This document shows, piece after piece, positions 1-12,589 of a stretch of 64,000 nucleotides of DNA; position 1 is the first letter of the stretch, and the number at the start of each line of letters is the position of its first letter. The translations under genes were made by a program, and so were the position numbers. Source of the stretch: Allodiplogaster sudhausi (lineage: Eukaryota; Nematoda; Chromadorea; Rhabditida; Diplogasteridae). The notes under the pieces were generated by a model, which worked only from the letters and a program-made list of their open reading frames with translations, was not told the DNA's origin and searched no databases. The stretch covers positions 3,662,001-3,726,000 of the forward strand of contig CALZFC010000033.1 of NCBI GenBank assembly GCA_945643635.1. The letters are read 5' to 3'.

Positions 1-762
1 CACCCGCACCCGCCGCCACCCCATCAACTTGCAGGCAATCTGCTGCCACCCCATCTGGCAAGCGGCTTCTTCTCCCTTTCTCTACATTCAGCTGTCTCTC
101 ATATAATTACATACTTCTAGACAAATTGTTTCTTCTTTTTGAATAGTCTACATTCATCTTACTATACATCTCAATGAAGAAGAAGAAAAAAACGAGACTG
201 AACCGTAATCTGTTTGAATTTTCCTGACCATTCTAGTCGCGTCTCTCTGAATTACACGCTCCCTCGTATTCGTTCATGCAGAAAGGCGCGAATTCAAGAT
301 TGATGTTTTTGGCCGCTTTAAGCATGCTGGCTGGATGCAAATGACTTCACTCTCCGCTCTCCCTCCCACTTCCTCTTCTTCGATGGCTCCGAATGGCGAG
401 GGTGCCAGCCTCTTCCTGCCGCCGACCTCGGCCGCCGCGGCCAACAACTCCTCGGCCGATCGGCTCTCGTCGCCGCTCTGCGAAAAGTTCGGCTTTCCAT
501 TAATATATAAAAATGCAAATCCTATAGCTATTTTTCTGGAAGGTTTTTATTTTCGTTTTATTTCTACTTTGAACGATAGTATTCGAAAGGCTAATGTTAT
601 AAAACATTAAAAATGTCAATTATTCTCATTTCTAAAAAAATATATCAGCTTAATTACATACCTCTTCCTCCTCACTGTTCTCTCTCCCCTTTATCTTTCT
701 CTCACTCTTTCACTCTAAAGCTGGTCTAACTTTCTTCTTTCTATCTCCTCTCCCGCTCTTCC

Positions 763-801
<39 letters not shown>

Positions 802-1554
802 GCGACGAGTCCTCAAACGACACGTCTCACTCTCCGTTCTCCTCGCCTGGCCTCGGTTGCGGTCGTTCGGATGCGTCGTCGACTCCGCTTCCTCCCTTGA
901 ATGGCACTCGTCTGATGATTGACCCGCGTCTTCTCGGGCCGGCCGGCCTCTTCCAGCAACAGCAGCAGTTCTTCGGTTATTCCTTCGAATAATTATCAAA
1001 GAAGAAATAAATGTTGAGTACTAGGATTTAAAGTGCGCGAAACTCAATGGTTATTTTTTTAAAGTTCTGCTCTCTGGTCCTTCGGTAGACAGAAAAGCGC
1101 GAGATAAAGTATGTTTGTCCTTTTGAAGGCGACGCAGCAAGCCGGCCAATGCTGGAGCAGCAGCAGCAACATCAGCAACTCCTCCTGCAACAACCGCATC
1201 AGACGCGTCCGCCGCCACCGCCGAACACGACGGCCATGCCGCTGCTCGGAGGATGCGGAGGACACGACGACGAGGGCATCGCGCTGTCCGCGTCGCCACT
1301 CCATCTCGATCTGTACACCAAGGTGGGGAAGGAGAGAGAGAGAGAAATAGGGGAAGGAAGAGCGGTCGAGGAAGAGAGAGTGATAGTATGTAGAGAAAGA
1401 GAGCGAGAGAGAAAGAGAGCGAGATAAGTTGAAAAAAAGCGTTCTCCAGGGCGGCTGCTACACGGACGAGCTTCTGACGCCGAATGGCGACTCCTTCGTG
1501 CCGCCAAGCTACGCTCCCGACATGAAGAATGCGGTCGTTCTCCAGCCACTCTAG
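1..1554 (+). CDS. Gln/Pro/Ser-rich protein, C-terminal part (transcription-factor-like)
   Basis: The gene enters from the left edge; only its 3' portion is present. Exons 323-486, 803-975, 1129-1322 and 1450-1554 join in a single frame with AG acceptors and GT donors and end at TAG (1552-1554). An upstream His/Pro-rich open stretch at 1-80 is probably a further exon, but its donor was not found. The product is low-complexity: Ser/Ala-rich (323-486), Ser/Pro-rich ending in a short Gln run (803-975), a Gln run followed by a Pro run (1129-1322), and a short tail. No catalytic or DNA-binding domain is visible. Such Q/P/S-rich tails are typical of transcription factors, but this is inference. The exon structure is well supported; the identity is unknown. 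Confidence 0.6.
236..325 (+). repeat. Dispersed repeat, copy 1
   Basis: About 90 bp here resembles 51775-51868 (shared blocks such as GTCGCGTCTCT, AATTACA.GCTCCCTC and GCGAGAATTCAAG-like). Both copies end just upstream of a predicted 3' splice site. Confidence 0.55.
1323..1449 (+). repeat. (GA)n-rich intron
   Basis: The intron between two exons of the left-edge gene is almost entirely GAGA/GAAAGAG and has a normal GT...AG pair. It is one of many such microsatellite introns in this window. Confidence 0.7.
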
Positions 1555-3256
1555 AGACCCCGGACTTTAGGGGCTCGTTAGGGTACCTTTAATTGAGGGG
1601 TACCCTCTCCTAATCTACCCCCCCCCCTTTACTTTACTTCCCTCCCTCTCCAAGGTCACCATCACCCTTCCTCGTCCAGTACTTTTCATCCACTACAAAA
1701 AGAGCTTTCCGATTGGTCTTAAACAGAACAAAGGACATCCAAATGCTGTGAACATAGTGCCGGACAGACGCAACAACACAGGTAGGTCATAACTGATGGT
1801 CCTAACCGGAAGGCTCCTTTTCTTTTGTAGCATAATCTCTTAGAATGAATTTCTATTTATTGCTACGGAAAATGTATATTTCGAGAGCCAAGAGAATATG
1901 AGATATTTGTATGTACTTTATGCATGAAATATATCTAACCGGACAAAATTTAGCGCTAAATTTATAGCTTTTCAAAAAGTAAAAATTCACATCCCTTGAG
2001 AGCAATCACAACTCATTTAGTCCTTATTCGTGTTTCCCGAGCCAGTGCCAATGCTAGCTGATTATTTTGCCAAAATATTGATTTTTTTCATATAACTTTG
2101 ACATCTACATCGATGAAATCCATTGCAATATGTTCGTCGAAAAGTGCATTACTCGTCGATTTCTCCCCCTTTTCTCTGATTTCTCTACCATTTGTGTACT
2201 CTTTCTCTCTCAATTTCTTTCATCTCACGTCTGCAATTTTCCATGTCGCAATGCCATTATGAGATGTTGATGAAGCGCTCCTTGTTGTTTCACCCAATAA
2301 TCAATGCTATCACATCGAAAATCGAGTGCTATCTTTTTATTGTTCGTTCTTTTCTTGTTTTTATTTCTTTTCGTCACAAAACACAAACTTTCTAGTCGTA
2401 GAGAGTGCATTTATTAACTCGCATTTACATACACTTCTAGTGCTATTTTATCTTATCTTTAAAAAAAGGAAAGAGATGAGCTGTGATTCCTGTTTGAGTG
2501 TGTTGTTAGTACAGAGACGAATCCTGTGAGTCTTTTTTTTCTTCTTTTCTTTTATTTCCACTCCGCGTGACATCATTCGTGAACATCTTTCATACCAGAT
2601 GATGTTCTTTTCTCTTCCGAATACCCACTTTTTCTTTATGATACCCACTTTGTTTCTCTCTCTCTTTCTCTCAATAGCTATTATCTGTGTACCAGTCTAA
2701 GCTAGTATGTCCCTTCTGTTAGCTTAGCACTATTTTCTTTGTATTTACCTTCTTTATCTCTCAGTCTCTCTTTCTCCCTTACTCTCTATTCTTTCTCTCC
2801 AATCACCATTCAATTAATCCCAATCTCGCCAGCCACAAACCGAACAGAGTCGTCATGTCTTCCCATACCTTGCGTAAGCCGATGCGAGCTTGTCTCAGCA
2901 TCCGATACAGAGTAGAACAAAATTGTACCGTTAGCCCCTCACAATTATATTGTTACACAACATTGCTATGATACAGTCATGTTTGTCTAGAGCACTCTTA
3001 TATATTATTAGAAGGTCCCGGTTCTCTCGGCATTCACGCTCTTTATTTATTCGTGTGTGGAAACTATAAATGCATTTATCAAGTTTGCAACGAACTTGCG
3101 CTGATTAGTATACGAGAGAATATTAGCATTGAAAGTAAGAAAATTGTTTCTGATTATTCGGAGGTAAGCAGAGGAGCAACCGCTTTGAAGAAGCCTTAGT
3201 TAGAAGAACGAGGAGAACTCGCAGAGTCCTAGGGAGCAGTGTAAATTGCATTTTAG
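1555..3256. other. Intergenic, AT-rich
   Basis: No coding exon with flanking splice signals was found on either strand. The stretch is AT-rich with short pyrimidine tracts. Confidence 0.4.
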
Positions 3257-3398
3257 CGACAAAGACAATGGACTCTATTACGGCAAAAATGATTCTAATC
3301 CTCGTTTGCCACAACTGGCGGCTGCGCAGAGGGCGTCGCTGTCCGCAGGTGCTCGCCGCAAGACTAAAACAAAACAATTCTGTTATAGTGCATATTAA
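3257..3398 (+). CDS. Orphan exon, gene unassigned
   Basis: An AG acceptor at 3255-3256 opens a frame reading DKDNGLYYGKND..., then a Leu/Ala/Gln-rich stretch. It can either splice at a GT donor after 3348 (phase 1) or run to a TAA at 3396-3398. The coding look (charged and polar, then helical) is good, but I could not connect it in frame to the upstream gene, which already ends at 1554, or to the gene at 5182. It may be an alternative 3' exon or part of a short gene. Function unknown. Confidence 0.35.
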
Positions 3399-3582
3399 TC
3401 ACTGGAGATTCTGTTCGACATGTTCATTGACAAGTTTGGTAAGCAGAAAATAACAGGAAAATATGTAGTTCACTAAAATATGTATGTAGATAAGTTGAAT
3501 TAAAATTCAAATATATACAAATATGTAGGATAAAATACATATGTATGTAGATAAAATACATATATGTATGTATGTACATACA

Positions 3583-4260
3583 TACATATAAGACAGTGTG
3601 AATTAAAAAGTTTGGTTTTTCTCTGCATTTTTCAGTTTTGCTGTTATTTTTGGCAAATTTGGCAAGTAAAACACACAAGCAAATATGGCAATATTTTATT
3701 CATTGATTCAAATTTGTCATGGCAAATAAGACGGTTAATAAAATGACGGACACAATGTACAAGCGAAGAAAATGGATGATCCACAGAAATATGCTCTAAT
3801 TATTGACAACCGGGCTTCGGCAAATTTAGCAACAAAAAAATTTGTTGCGGCAAAAATGAAGGCCGTGAAATATGGATGGGAAGCATGCCAAATTTGATGG
3901 CCCCCAAAATTTTCCATGGCACAATTAGCAAGGATCCAAAATTTTGAACGTTTTGGCAAGTCTATCAAGTATGGAAAATGTCACTGCCAAAATAAACAGC
4001 TATCGGAATTGTCAAGTCGATTCGGCATTTTTAGCAGCTGAGAAATTTGCCACGAGGAAGCGACTGTCGGCCGAGCAACTTGGCAATTTTGACAGTCGTC
4101 AAAAATGGCAACTTGGCAAATTCAACGGGCATAAAAAATGTCAAGCCAAATTTTCGACCCTTCAAAAGTGGCAAGCCAATTTTAACGGCTATGAATAATG
4201 GCTGGCAGTATTGACAACCGCTAAAAAAGGCAAATCCTTTTCTGACCGCAAAAAAAGTCT
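3583..4260 (+). mobile_element. Left arm of an inverted repeat pair (TGGCAA-rich element)
   Basis: The first 74 bp (3583-3656) are perfectly repeated in inverse orientation at 6977-7050. Inside, the arm is a degenerate array of TTGGCAAATTTGGCAAG-like and GACAACCG-like units running to about 4250. No coding capacity is seen. It could be a non-autonomous foldback/MITE-type transposon, or one terminus of a 3.47-kb element. Confidence 0.65.
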
Positions 4261-4478
4261 TCTCGCTCCTATTAAAATCGCGTTCTTCCTCAGATCACTA
4301 AAGTTTCATAAACAGCATATATAAAGAAAATGCAAGAAGGAAGCAATGACAATACCACATTCAATCAGTCATGAAACAAGAGTAGTTCTACAATAAGATT
4401 TCTGCATAAATAAATACCATTTAGCGTTCACCATTACATTCTAGATGTTATTTGATAAATGTTAGCAAAGAAGACATA

Positions 4479-7400
4479 CTAGGCACTCGAGTCGCCGTCG
4501 TCACTGGAAGAAGCAATTCTTCTAGCTGCGAGCTGCATGTTCTCGTGTGAGTTGCCCATGGGGAATCCGTGACCACGCAAGAAGTCGTAGATACACTCCT
4601 CTTCAACAACGTCCACTGTTTCAGCTTCTCTATTGCAGGCCTCACATCTTTCCAGCAGATCATCGAGCAGCAGTGCAAGCGGAACGGCTGACAATCAGGA
4701 TATTAACTATCATAACAAATTAACTGTATGCAAAAATACAAAATAGCCCTTGTTTTGAAACTATAATTGGACGGTAGACGGATCACAAGGCCTCATAAAT
4801 GTCTATTATTAGGCTTGTTTAATAATTTTTTTATCGGATGCAATTGACATATGTTCATACCCTGTTGCCTCCGTAGCCGTGCTGGAAGCTCTGCAATCTC
4901 TGCTTTCCGCTCATCGTTCATGAAAGGAGCAACAACTTTGAGAAGGGCAGCACACGCTGCTTCGGCCTTCGCGACGTCAGGAAGCATCTGCCCAGGAAGA
5001 GTCGCTTTTAGTTCCTGTTCCGCATCTTCCTGTAAAGAAAAGATCGGAGTTTGGCTCTTGCGCCAGTTTCAAGACTGTCGACATCAACTGCGACTCACCT
5101 CCCTTTGCAATTGTCGCCGAGCCTGTTAGTTGTATGAAAATGTAGCTCCAATCTATTTTCTTAATCATTTTTGTATCGCAGGGTGCAAATGTATTCATCG
5201 AGGCCATGCTGAAGAGACGATCATGCCTCGTCATTCTGCTCGGCAACGGAAACAGCGCCTTTGATGCTCTGCGCTGTCGTCTAGGAGTCAGCGAGATCCA
5301 CCAACTGTACCTGTCTCTCACCAAGCAAGTTGGAGGTATCTTCTTCATTTTATTCTCTCTAAATGATCTATAGCCGGATTATTCTGGCTCTTCTGATAAG
5401 CATCATTGACATTTTGCAACATATTTAACATTTAGATTACATTCACAACGCCATCCTGCCATTTCGTCTCCTCTTCAAGCTCACGGGCGAACAATACACG
5501 CTTCCCAAGATCTGCGAGACATTTCATGTGCGATCGACTCTCTTGTCGATGGTCAGCTTTTTTAACATGTTGTACGAAACTTGTTTTATTAAATATAAGT
5601 ATTTAATGTTTTAATTGCTTTCACATGAACTACAACGAGAGCAATAGATTGTATTCTAATAGCAATAAAATGAGGCGTCATATCCACCTTACAATGTTCA
5701 ATTTGTTGGCAGTTTTAGAATGATTCGATAAGCCTCTTCCGGAAGATGTACGCCATGTGTGCGGATGAGGAGAGCCCTAATGCAATCAGTACAAGCTTCT
5801 TTGGCCCGATCGAGTCATTCAAGAGTAAGCTCCCTCAATTATATCAATTTGCTAGATTTTTTGTAGTCTTACAATTAATAGAGAGCAAAGTCTCGCGGTC
5901 CTTAGTTGATCGTCAGGTTCGTTTAGTAAGTCCAGAATCATATACGGGCACAACATACCGTTTTCATATCGAAACTTTGCAAAGTCTATTTTAGGCTCAG
6001 TGGCAATCTTCGCTGTCGCCTCCTCCTCCATTCGAATCGTCGACTCAAATTGTGACGAGTTCGAAGGCGCCTACAGAGCATATCGCCAGAGGCTATCGAT
6101 TCAAGCTGACGTGGAATCGGATGATGATGTCAGTCGGGATATTGATGATTGATTCATTTGAATTCTTTTTTTGACCGTTATATAATTCGTAACTCCACTG
6201 ATTCATTCCGGTTTTGTTACATAGTTAACACGATTAATAGATCCATTATTATTGTCCGCCTGTGAATTTAATGAATTTAACGGACAATTTGATCTCAATA
6301 CTGTTATATTCTTTCGAAATATGAATCCTTTCAGTTTTGCCCCCAGTCTTTGCAACATATCTGTAGCAGTTTACCGTATCACTTTAAATCTCATTCCTTT
6401 TCGACTATTCCATGCTCCATATTTCTTGTACTATGTTGTAATTGATCCGATCATGAAATTCCACTTTTTGCCAAATTTGACGGTCGTTGAAAATGACGAG
6501 CCAGTTTTGACAACCGTCAAAAAGGCTTTGCCAATTTTGATAGCAATAAATTTTGCCAGACTTTTTTGCCACCTGTTTAAACTGCCATGCCATTTCTGCT
6601 AGCCGCCAAAATTGGCAAGCTGATTTGGCAAATTTTTCACTCTAATATTTTGGCTTGGCAAATTTAGCAGTTGATCAATTCTGGCAGGTTTTCTTGGCAG
6701 ATTTATCAGCTGGTTTTTTTGGCAAAAAAGCCCACTCCTCCTCGAGAAGATGTGACAAATTTTTCGACCGTTTTCTGTGCCATGTTATTTTAACACTTGT
6801 ACAATTTTGCCCCGCCCCTTTTGACTCGTTTATTTTTTGGTTAGGCTGTTTTTGCCATTTTAGACAGCTGTTAATTTTGGCATGATCAATATTAATGAAT
6901 AAACCTTGGTGGCATTCTTGACAATCGTACAAATTGCCGTGGCATAATAATTGGGTTTGAAAACTGGCAAATTTGCTTGCCAAAAATAACAGCAAAACTG
7001 AAAAATGCAGAGAAAAACCAAACTTTTTAATTCACACTGTCTTATATGTACATATGAAAAAAAAACGCGAGCCTTGAGAAGTCGATCGTAGGCAACGATG
7101 CGCTCGCGTAGCCATCCCTCGATGATGTTGCTCAGAAGGACGGCGGCCTCGCGAGCTGCCGCAGGGCTGGCCGCTTAAAGGAGACCATAAGGGAAAAACT
7201 CCTAACACGAATTCCCTGACAGATTGTTAAAAAGTACGGTGTATAGAAACCACAGGAATAGTGCTACTGCTCCTCGCCTCTCTCCACAGAAACTTGTGGT
7301 TTGAACCACTGACAGGTCAGCCTATGTGTTAAGCAAAACCCGGCCAATGTTGGTTGCGCGCACCATATGCATGCTTTTTACGCGATGCAGCTCAATGGCC

Positions 7401-8734
7401 CAGTCGGCCATGGCGTAGCGCTTCCAAATTTTTATTGAAAATGGCGGGAAAATAGAATATTCGCGAATTCAAAGTAGAAAATACTCCTAATTTCCTCAGG
7501 GCAGAGAGATTTTTGTGACTTCGGAACACTTGCAAACGAAGTTTCTATCTCAGCCCGACGAAATAAGGCGAAAAAAACAAGACACTATTTATTCGCTTTA
7601 GATCGCCTTTAAATGATTCTTCCATTTTTATAACATTAAATAATTATTGAATGCCAATTTATATTCTAAATTGACACAGAAAGAATATGTTTGTATGTAC
7701 ATATGTCATAACGAATGAAATATCTTGGCCTCACCCTACAAACGTGCCACTTCGTGTATTATTTTAAAAAAAATTGATAGACATAGAAACAGTATATTTC
7801 AGAAAAAAATTGGAGACGAACAGTGTTGTTCGCAGTTTTCTCGCATGATCTCAGGAACGTAGCGAAGGGCGCACTGGATGCTCCTGAAGGGAGAAAGACA
7901 ATATTGGCATGTCGTGGGGAACAATCCTGTCAAAAATCTGCTCTGTCAAAATCAAAGAAAATCAGTTGAACAATGCTAGGCATTCTTTCTTTCGTCTTCA
8001 TGTTTCATTCAGTCATTTGCTATGCGCCGGCTAACGTGCACGTCTCGCGCGTCGGCCGCAGAAGGGCGGAGGCGCCGGCGCCAGCGCCAGAAGGAATTCC
8101 GCCGGCGACCGCCGCCGAACCGGTGCCCGCACCCGCCAGCGGAACGGCGCACTTGGCGAAGAAGAAGCGCATCGAATGGCCGCCAGCACTCGCGCCCGAC
8201 AGGCACGACTGATGCCGGGAGAATTCTAAATAATAATCTGTACCATATTTAAAAAAAAAGTATACAAACTATGTATGTATGTATACTAAAGCAAAATTTT
8301 GACAATATGAAAATATATAATAGAAGTAAAATTGAATAGCAAAAGGAAAGATAAAAAATAGCGACCTCCAGGCTGATCGATGCAGACGAGTTCGTTGACT
8401 CGGTTACGGTCATAGAATGGCTGGAGGAAGCGCGCGTGTTCCCCCGGCACGCACGAAGACGCGCAGCGACGCGCCGTGCGGTAGCGTCTGCGTGTTTTTT
8501 CTTTTGTTATTATTATCATTATTATTATTATTATTACTCTTTTTCTTGAATCTGATGGTGACTTGATAATAATTTTTACTTGCATAATTCTCAATATTTA
8601 CAATTTCAAGCCTAGAATCGATAATTGTTGATGGGTTCTTCTACTCTCTTTCTCTCTCATCTTTTGTCTCTCTCTGTCTGTCTCTTTGCCTCCCCTCCCC
8701 CTCTTTCTCCCTGTCCATATTTCTTTATCTCTTT

Positions 8735-8786
<52 letters not shown>

Positions 8787-9161
8787 CTCCCTTTGTCACC
8801 TGCAATGTGCCGAGTGGTTGCTAGCCGAGAAAGCGGGGTCGAACAGCTCGAAGAGTGAGGTCTTCTCCTCCAGCAGCTGCTCATAACACTTTCCCCAGCA
8901 CTCTCGGAAGAGTGCCGCCAGGAAGGATGCCTCTTCCTCTGCTGCATTGCCTGAGGCAGCTGCAGAGAAGGATGACGCCATCACAGCAACCCCTTGTCTG
9001 AGCAGATTATGTGCATACATATGCAGTGGGTTTATAAAAAACATCGATAAAAGAGTATAGTGTCTTTTTCCAGTCTTTCAAATCATGACATATGTAGGAA
9101 CATCTAACCTCTGCAAGAAGTCCTGGACGAAGAGAACGGCAAAACTGACGCGAAGTAGCAT
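4479..9161 (-). CDS. Secreted cysteine-rich helical protein, 343 aa (CPG4-like, tentative)
   Basis: Nine exons in coding order join in perfect phase: 9161-9109, 8997-8800, 8487-8366, 8208-8121, 7883-7822, 7173-7067, 5122-5099, 5029-4861, 4687-4479 (1032 nt, stop TAG). The start ATG is 18 nt downstream of an in-frame TGA and opens a signal-peptide-like stretch (MLLRVSFAVLFV). Residues ~45-165 carry about ten cysteines in CxxxC-type spacing within predicted helices (ECWGKC, RRCASSC, ECW, QCALRY, ENC). The C-terminal half is Ala/Glu-rich and coiled-coil-like, ending in SSSDDGDSSA. The cysteine layout recalls nematode secreted proteins such as the chondroitin proteoglycan 4 domain, but that is only a resemblance. 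The 24-nt exon (5122-5099) is the weakest join. A gene of unknown function is nested in intron 6. Confidence 0.6.
5182..6152 (+). CDS. Unrecognised conserved-looking protein, nested opposite-strand gene
   Basis: Four exons (5182-5335, 5436-5551, 5719-5824, 5995-6152) join in exact phase with TTTAG/CAG acceptors and end at TGA. The 177 residues read like a globular cytosolic domain: a hydrophobic strand and Gly turn near the start (LVILLGNGNSAFDALR), Leu-rich helices, a segment containing SLFRKMYAMCADEE, then a strand-rich SVAIFAVASSSIRIV, and an acidic C-terminus. The first exon begins in phase 0 after an AG, so at least one 5' exon is missing; none was found. It lies wholly inside intron 6 of the 4479-9161 gene, on the other strand. 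I do not recognise the family. Confidence 0.6.
6440..7050 (-). mobile_element. Right arm of the inverted repeat pair
   Basis: 6977-7050 is the exact reverse complement of 3583-3656. The inner part (about 6440-6970) has the same degenerate TGGCAA/TTTGCCA and GACAACCG units as the left arm. Its outer end is only 16 bp from the 5' splice site of the exon 7173-7067. Confidence 0.65.
8741..8780 (+). repeat. (CT)n microsatellite
   Basis: A pure CT run in the intron just after the donor at 8799 of the minus-strand cysteine-rich gene; the transcript would read (GA)n. Confidence 0.8.
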
Positions 9162-9627
9162 ATCTTCGTAATAGAGTTGATGACGTGGTCAGCAGAGCTT
9201 GAGGGCTCAATCGGAAAGCCTAATTAGGGAAAGGTACTAAAGCTGGCCGCTTATGCTCCTTGTTAGTTGTGTGCTTCCACCAAAGAGAAGAGAGAGAGAG
9301 AGAGAAAGCAAGCAAGAGTGAGGGAGAGTGAGAGTGAGAGAGAGAGTGAGAGAGAGAAACAGAGTACGAGAGAATAAAGTTGCAGAGCGTCATCTCCATC
9401 TCCTTATCACACACAATCAAGTTGATTGAAGGCTGACAACGACAAACAGCTGTCCATCAAAATCCGCTTGCACATGCGTGGAGGCATTGCATTCAGTGAT
9501 GGTATCATGAGGGAGAAGGAGAAAGAAAAGATAGTGAAAGAGATAGAGAGAGGATGAGAGAGTTAGAGAAAAGAGAGTGCGAGAGAGAAGAGAAAGTGAC
9601 AGAAAAGAGAGAGTGAGAGAGAAAAGA

Positions 9628-9663
<36 letters not shown>

Positions 9664-11139
9664 AAAAGACACAATCTGAGGGACCGCCAAATTTGATCAC
9701 TGCCTTACAAAGGAAAGCCGATCAGAAAGCATTTGAAGTGTGGCTTCACTGCAACCTCGACAGTCAACTTTTAGCCTTTTTTTCTAAATATTTTTCACAT
9801 AGATTGTACAGTTGTTTTCTTGCACGCTACAAGATTACTTGTTAATATGTTCGGCGATCACGGAAGCTTCCCTCTTCCTCAATCGACCTCTCCCTCTGTC
9901 AGTCTCGGTATTTCATTTCAATAATTATGAATATTAATTTCAAAGCTGAAGGCGCTATAATATTACTAGATTCAGTTTCTTTTCGAAAATAGAAAAGATG
10001 AGATCCAATGAATTCAATAGAGCAGAAATCTCTAATTGCCATGTTCAGCGAAGCGTTGAGAGAAACGCGTTCAAATCAGTCATCTGGACAAGAACTGAAA
10101 TGCTGTTGATGACAGTCATAATGCAAACTGAAGTCCTCCAAAACATTTCTATGTATTCTATGGAATTTCGGGAATTAAAGCTAGAACATTTGAAAGTGGA
10201 ATCGTTCTCGTGTTTCCATTGGTTGTTCCAGGAGGAGGAAAGAGAGTTCTGCTTTGGTGATGGGAGGGCATGCTTTGATGGACAGGAATGCCCCTCCTCT
10301 CTCTTTATGGCTGCTGTTTACAAGGATGGTCACTCGTGACGGGAGAATGATGCAAGGAGGGCCACTTGGCTTCTCCATATGAACAGACTGTACAGCATAC
10401 TGTATCCTCTCTCATCCTACTGCATCTCCTCTCTCTCTCTCTCTTTTTCCCTATCTTTTCTCGTTCTCCCGTTCCCCCTATCTTTACAAGTTCGGCCAGC
10501 TTGTATTTCTAGAAGATTTGTCTTCCTGCATGCTTTCTGTGGCACTCCCTCTCCTACCCGAACAAGCACAAAACATGCTTTCGCCACACCATCTGACTAG
10601 CCAAACCAATGCTTCCCCTCTATCTGATTCCGACTCGCAAGCACCCTCACCGCGGTTCTTCCCAGAGTTTGTACTCTCAAACTGTTTCTGACGTGTTAGA
10701 GCATTTTATCGTGGGCTAACAATATGTAGCGGAAGGATGGACTAATTCATGCCCATTTTAACACGTACTCACACTTCCGTAATATATCCAGATGCGCTCT
10801 TCAAGCATTAATCTGCTAGAAATAAGTGAACTTATTTAAAAGCAAAGTTTACAACAACAAAAAAACTAAATGTAAGAGCTACCAAAGGCTAGTAATTGCC
10901 TCGATATATAGCAAATTTTCTTGTAAAAAAAAGAAATACAGCAACCGCATTCACATCTTTTTTGTTGTTGTAAAAATACGGGCATAAAATATAAAACGTA
11001 TGAAAAAGGACCAATCAGAACAGAGGCACTTAATCTTGTTTTCTAGACAATCTTTTTTCATGGAACGTGATTTAAAAACGAAATGTGTCCTAGAGTATGC
11101 CTATCTCTACCGTATCCTGAGAGTGCGACTTGGCGCTGC
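9162..11139. other. Intergenic with (GA)n tracts
   Basis: GA-rich microsatellite occupies about 9285-9370 and 9520-9662. Two short minus-strand open stretches (about 9700-9775 and 9420-9500) look weakly coding but have no consistent splice frame. They may be 5' exons of the 4479-9161 gene if its start is wrong. 9780-11139 is AT-rich with no supported gene. Confidence 0.4.
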
Positions 11140-12551
11140 TCAGAAGCTCGAGTGTTCCGGATGATTTCGGAGGCAGTCAACGAGTCCCTCGGGGGGCATC
11201 TCTCCCTTGCAGATCTTGTGAACCGCAACGAAGAGGGGGAACCTGAGAAGAAAGATGATCATCAACTCAGCATAAAAATGATGAGTTGACGATCTCTCAA
11301 GGTTATGGTCACGAACTAGTAGGCAGCACAACAATGATATTGCAATTACTTTTCATAGCCGCACTAAAATTCGTAGTTTCATGACTGACTTGCTCTCGAG
11401 GCCGGTCTTGGCGAGCATGAGGAAGACCTCCTCGGCCGTGAGCGGGCCCTGCGCACTCTGTCCGTTCAGCATCTCCTTCTCGATTTGCTCGAGGGGCTAA
11501 AAGCAATGGAAGGCCCATGATATTGTTATTGAGCAGGAAAGGGGGCTTTTTATAAATTTTGAAAACACACAATTCGGAATTGCAAATTTACACAATTTTC
11601 AGGTGCTGCCAAAAGATTCAGAAGAAGAAGAAAGGCAATGCAGCAAAAATGCAATAGAACAGTGAAAATAACTCTAGATGTCCTCAAACAGAGTTCAGTT
11701 CTTTCCTCTCAAGCAACCCAAGCCTTCTTCATATGGCGACAGATATAAAACAAGCTAAAACCGTCCAAATTCATAAACTCAATCCTTAATTTAAAAAAAA
11801 AGTAAATGCAGGCGTCAGAAGTGTTTTTTTAAAAATATATTTCTAAACCGGCTTAGGTTATATATTTCGTGAAAGAGTCTAAAGTAAGCCGACCTTGCGC
11901 TGCTTGACGAACGCCTCGCAGACTTTGCGGTTGCGTCCGCCGTAGCAGGTGGTGATCAAGTCGGCCACGCCGCACGACTCGAAGAAGGTCGACAGGTTCG
12001 AGCCGGGGTAGTAGTGCTCGACGAACTGGAAAAGGGAGGGGGATGATCCTTGTCTTGTTCTACATACGTCACCTGATCAACTATTACATCTGGTCAACTA
12101 TTGTTTTCATATCATATGGTCAACTTTTTTTCCGAAATAACTGCATTTTCCATTTTATAAATAATATATAATATATGACGAAAGTTTGGGGGAATATATA
12201 CCAATCTCTATGAAAAGAGATTGATTCCTTCTCAACTCAAAGATCTCCAGAAGCCTACTTTGGTAGTCTCCATGAGCCCGAGTCGGATGACAGCTGCCTT
12301 GGTGTTATCTCCGTAGCCGAGGCCGTCCGTGAAGCCGGCCGCGCAAGCAACAATGTTCTGCAATTGTTTCCGGTATTACCACACCTTCGCAATTCTTCTT
12401 TCAACCCTTTCCATATCTCCCTCTTGGTATCCTTACCCCATTTTTCTCGCAATTCTTCATTTCTGTCCCTCTACATATATTTCTATTTATCTTCTTTCGA
12501 CTCTCTCGCTCTCTTTTGCTTCTTTACACTATAATCTTTCTCTCCTTACTA

Positions 12552-12589
<38 letters not shown>

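Noticed and set aside
7973..8212. Plus-strand 79-residue frame with a signal-peptide-like start (MLGILSFVFMFHSVICYAPA)
   Set aside because: It is antisense to exon 8208-8121 of the nine-exon minus-strand gene, whose phases all agree, and it has no splice or UTR support. The Ala/Pro-rich body is what the complement of a GC-rich exon gives.
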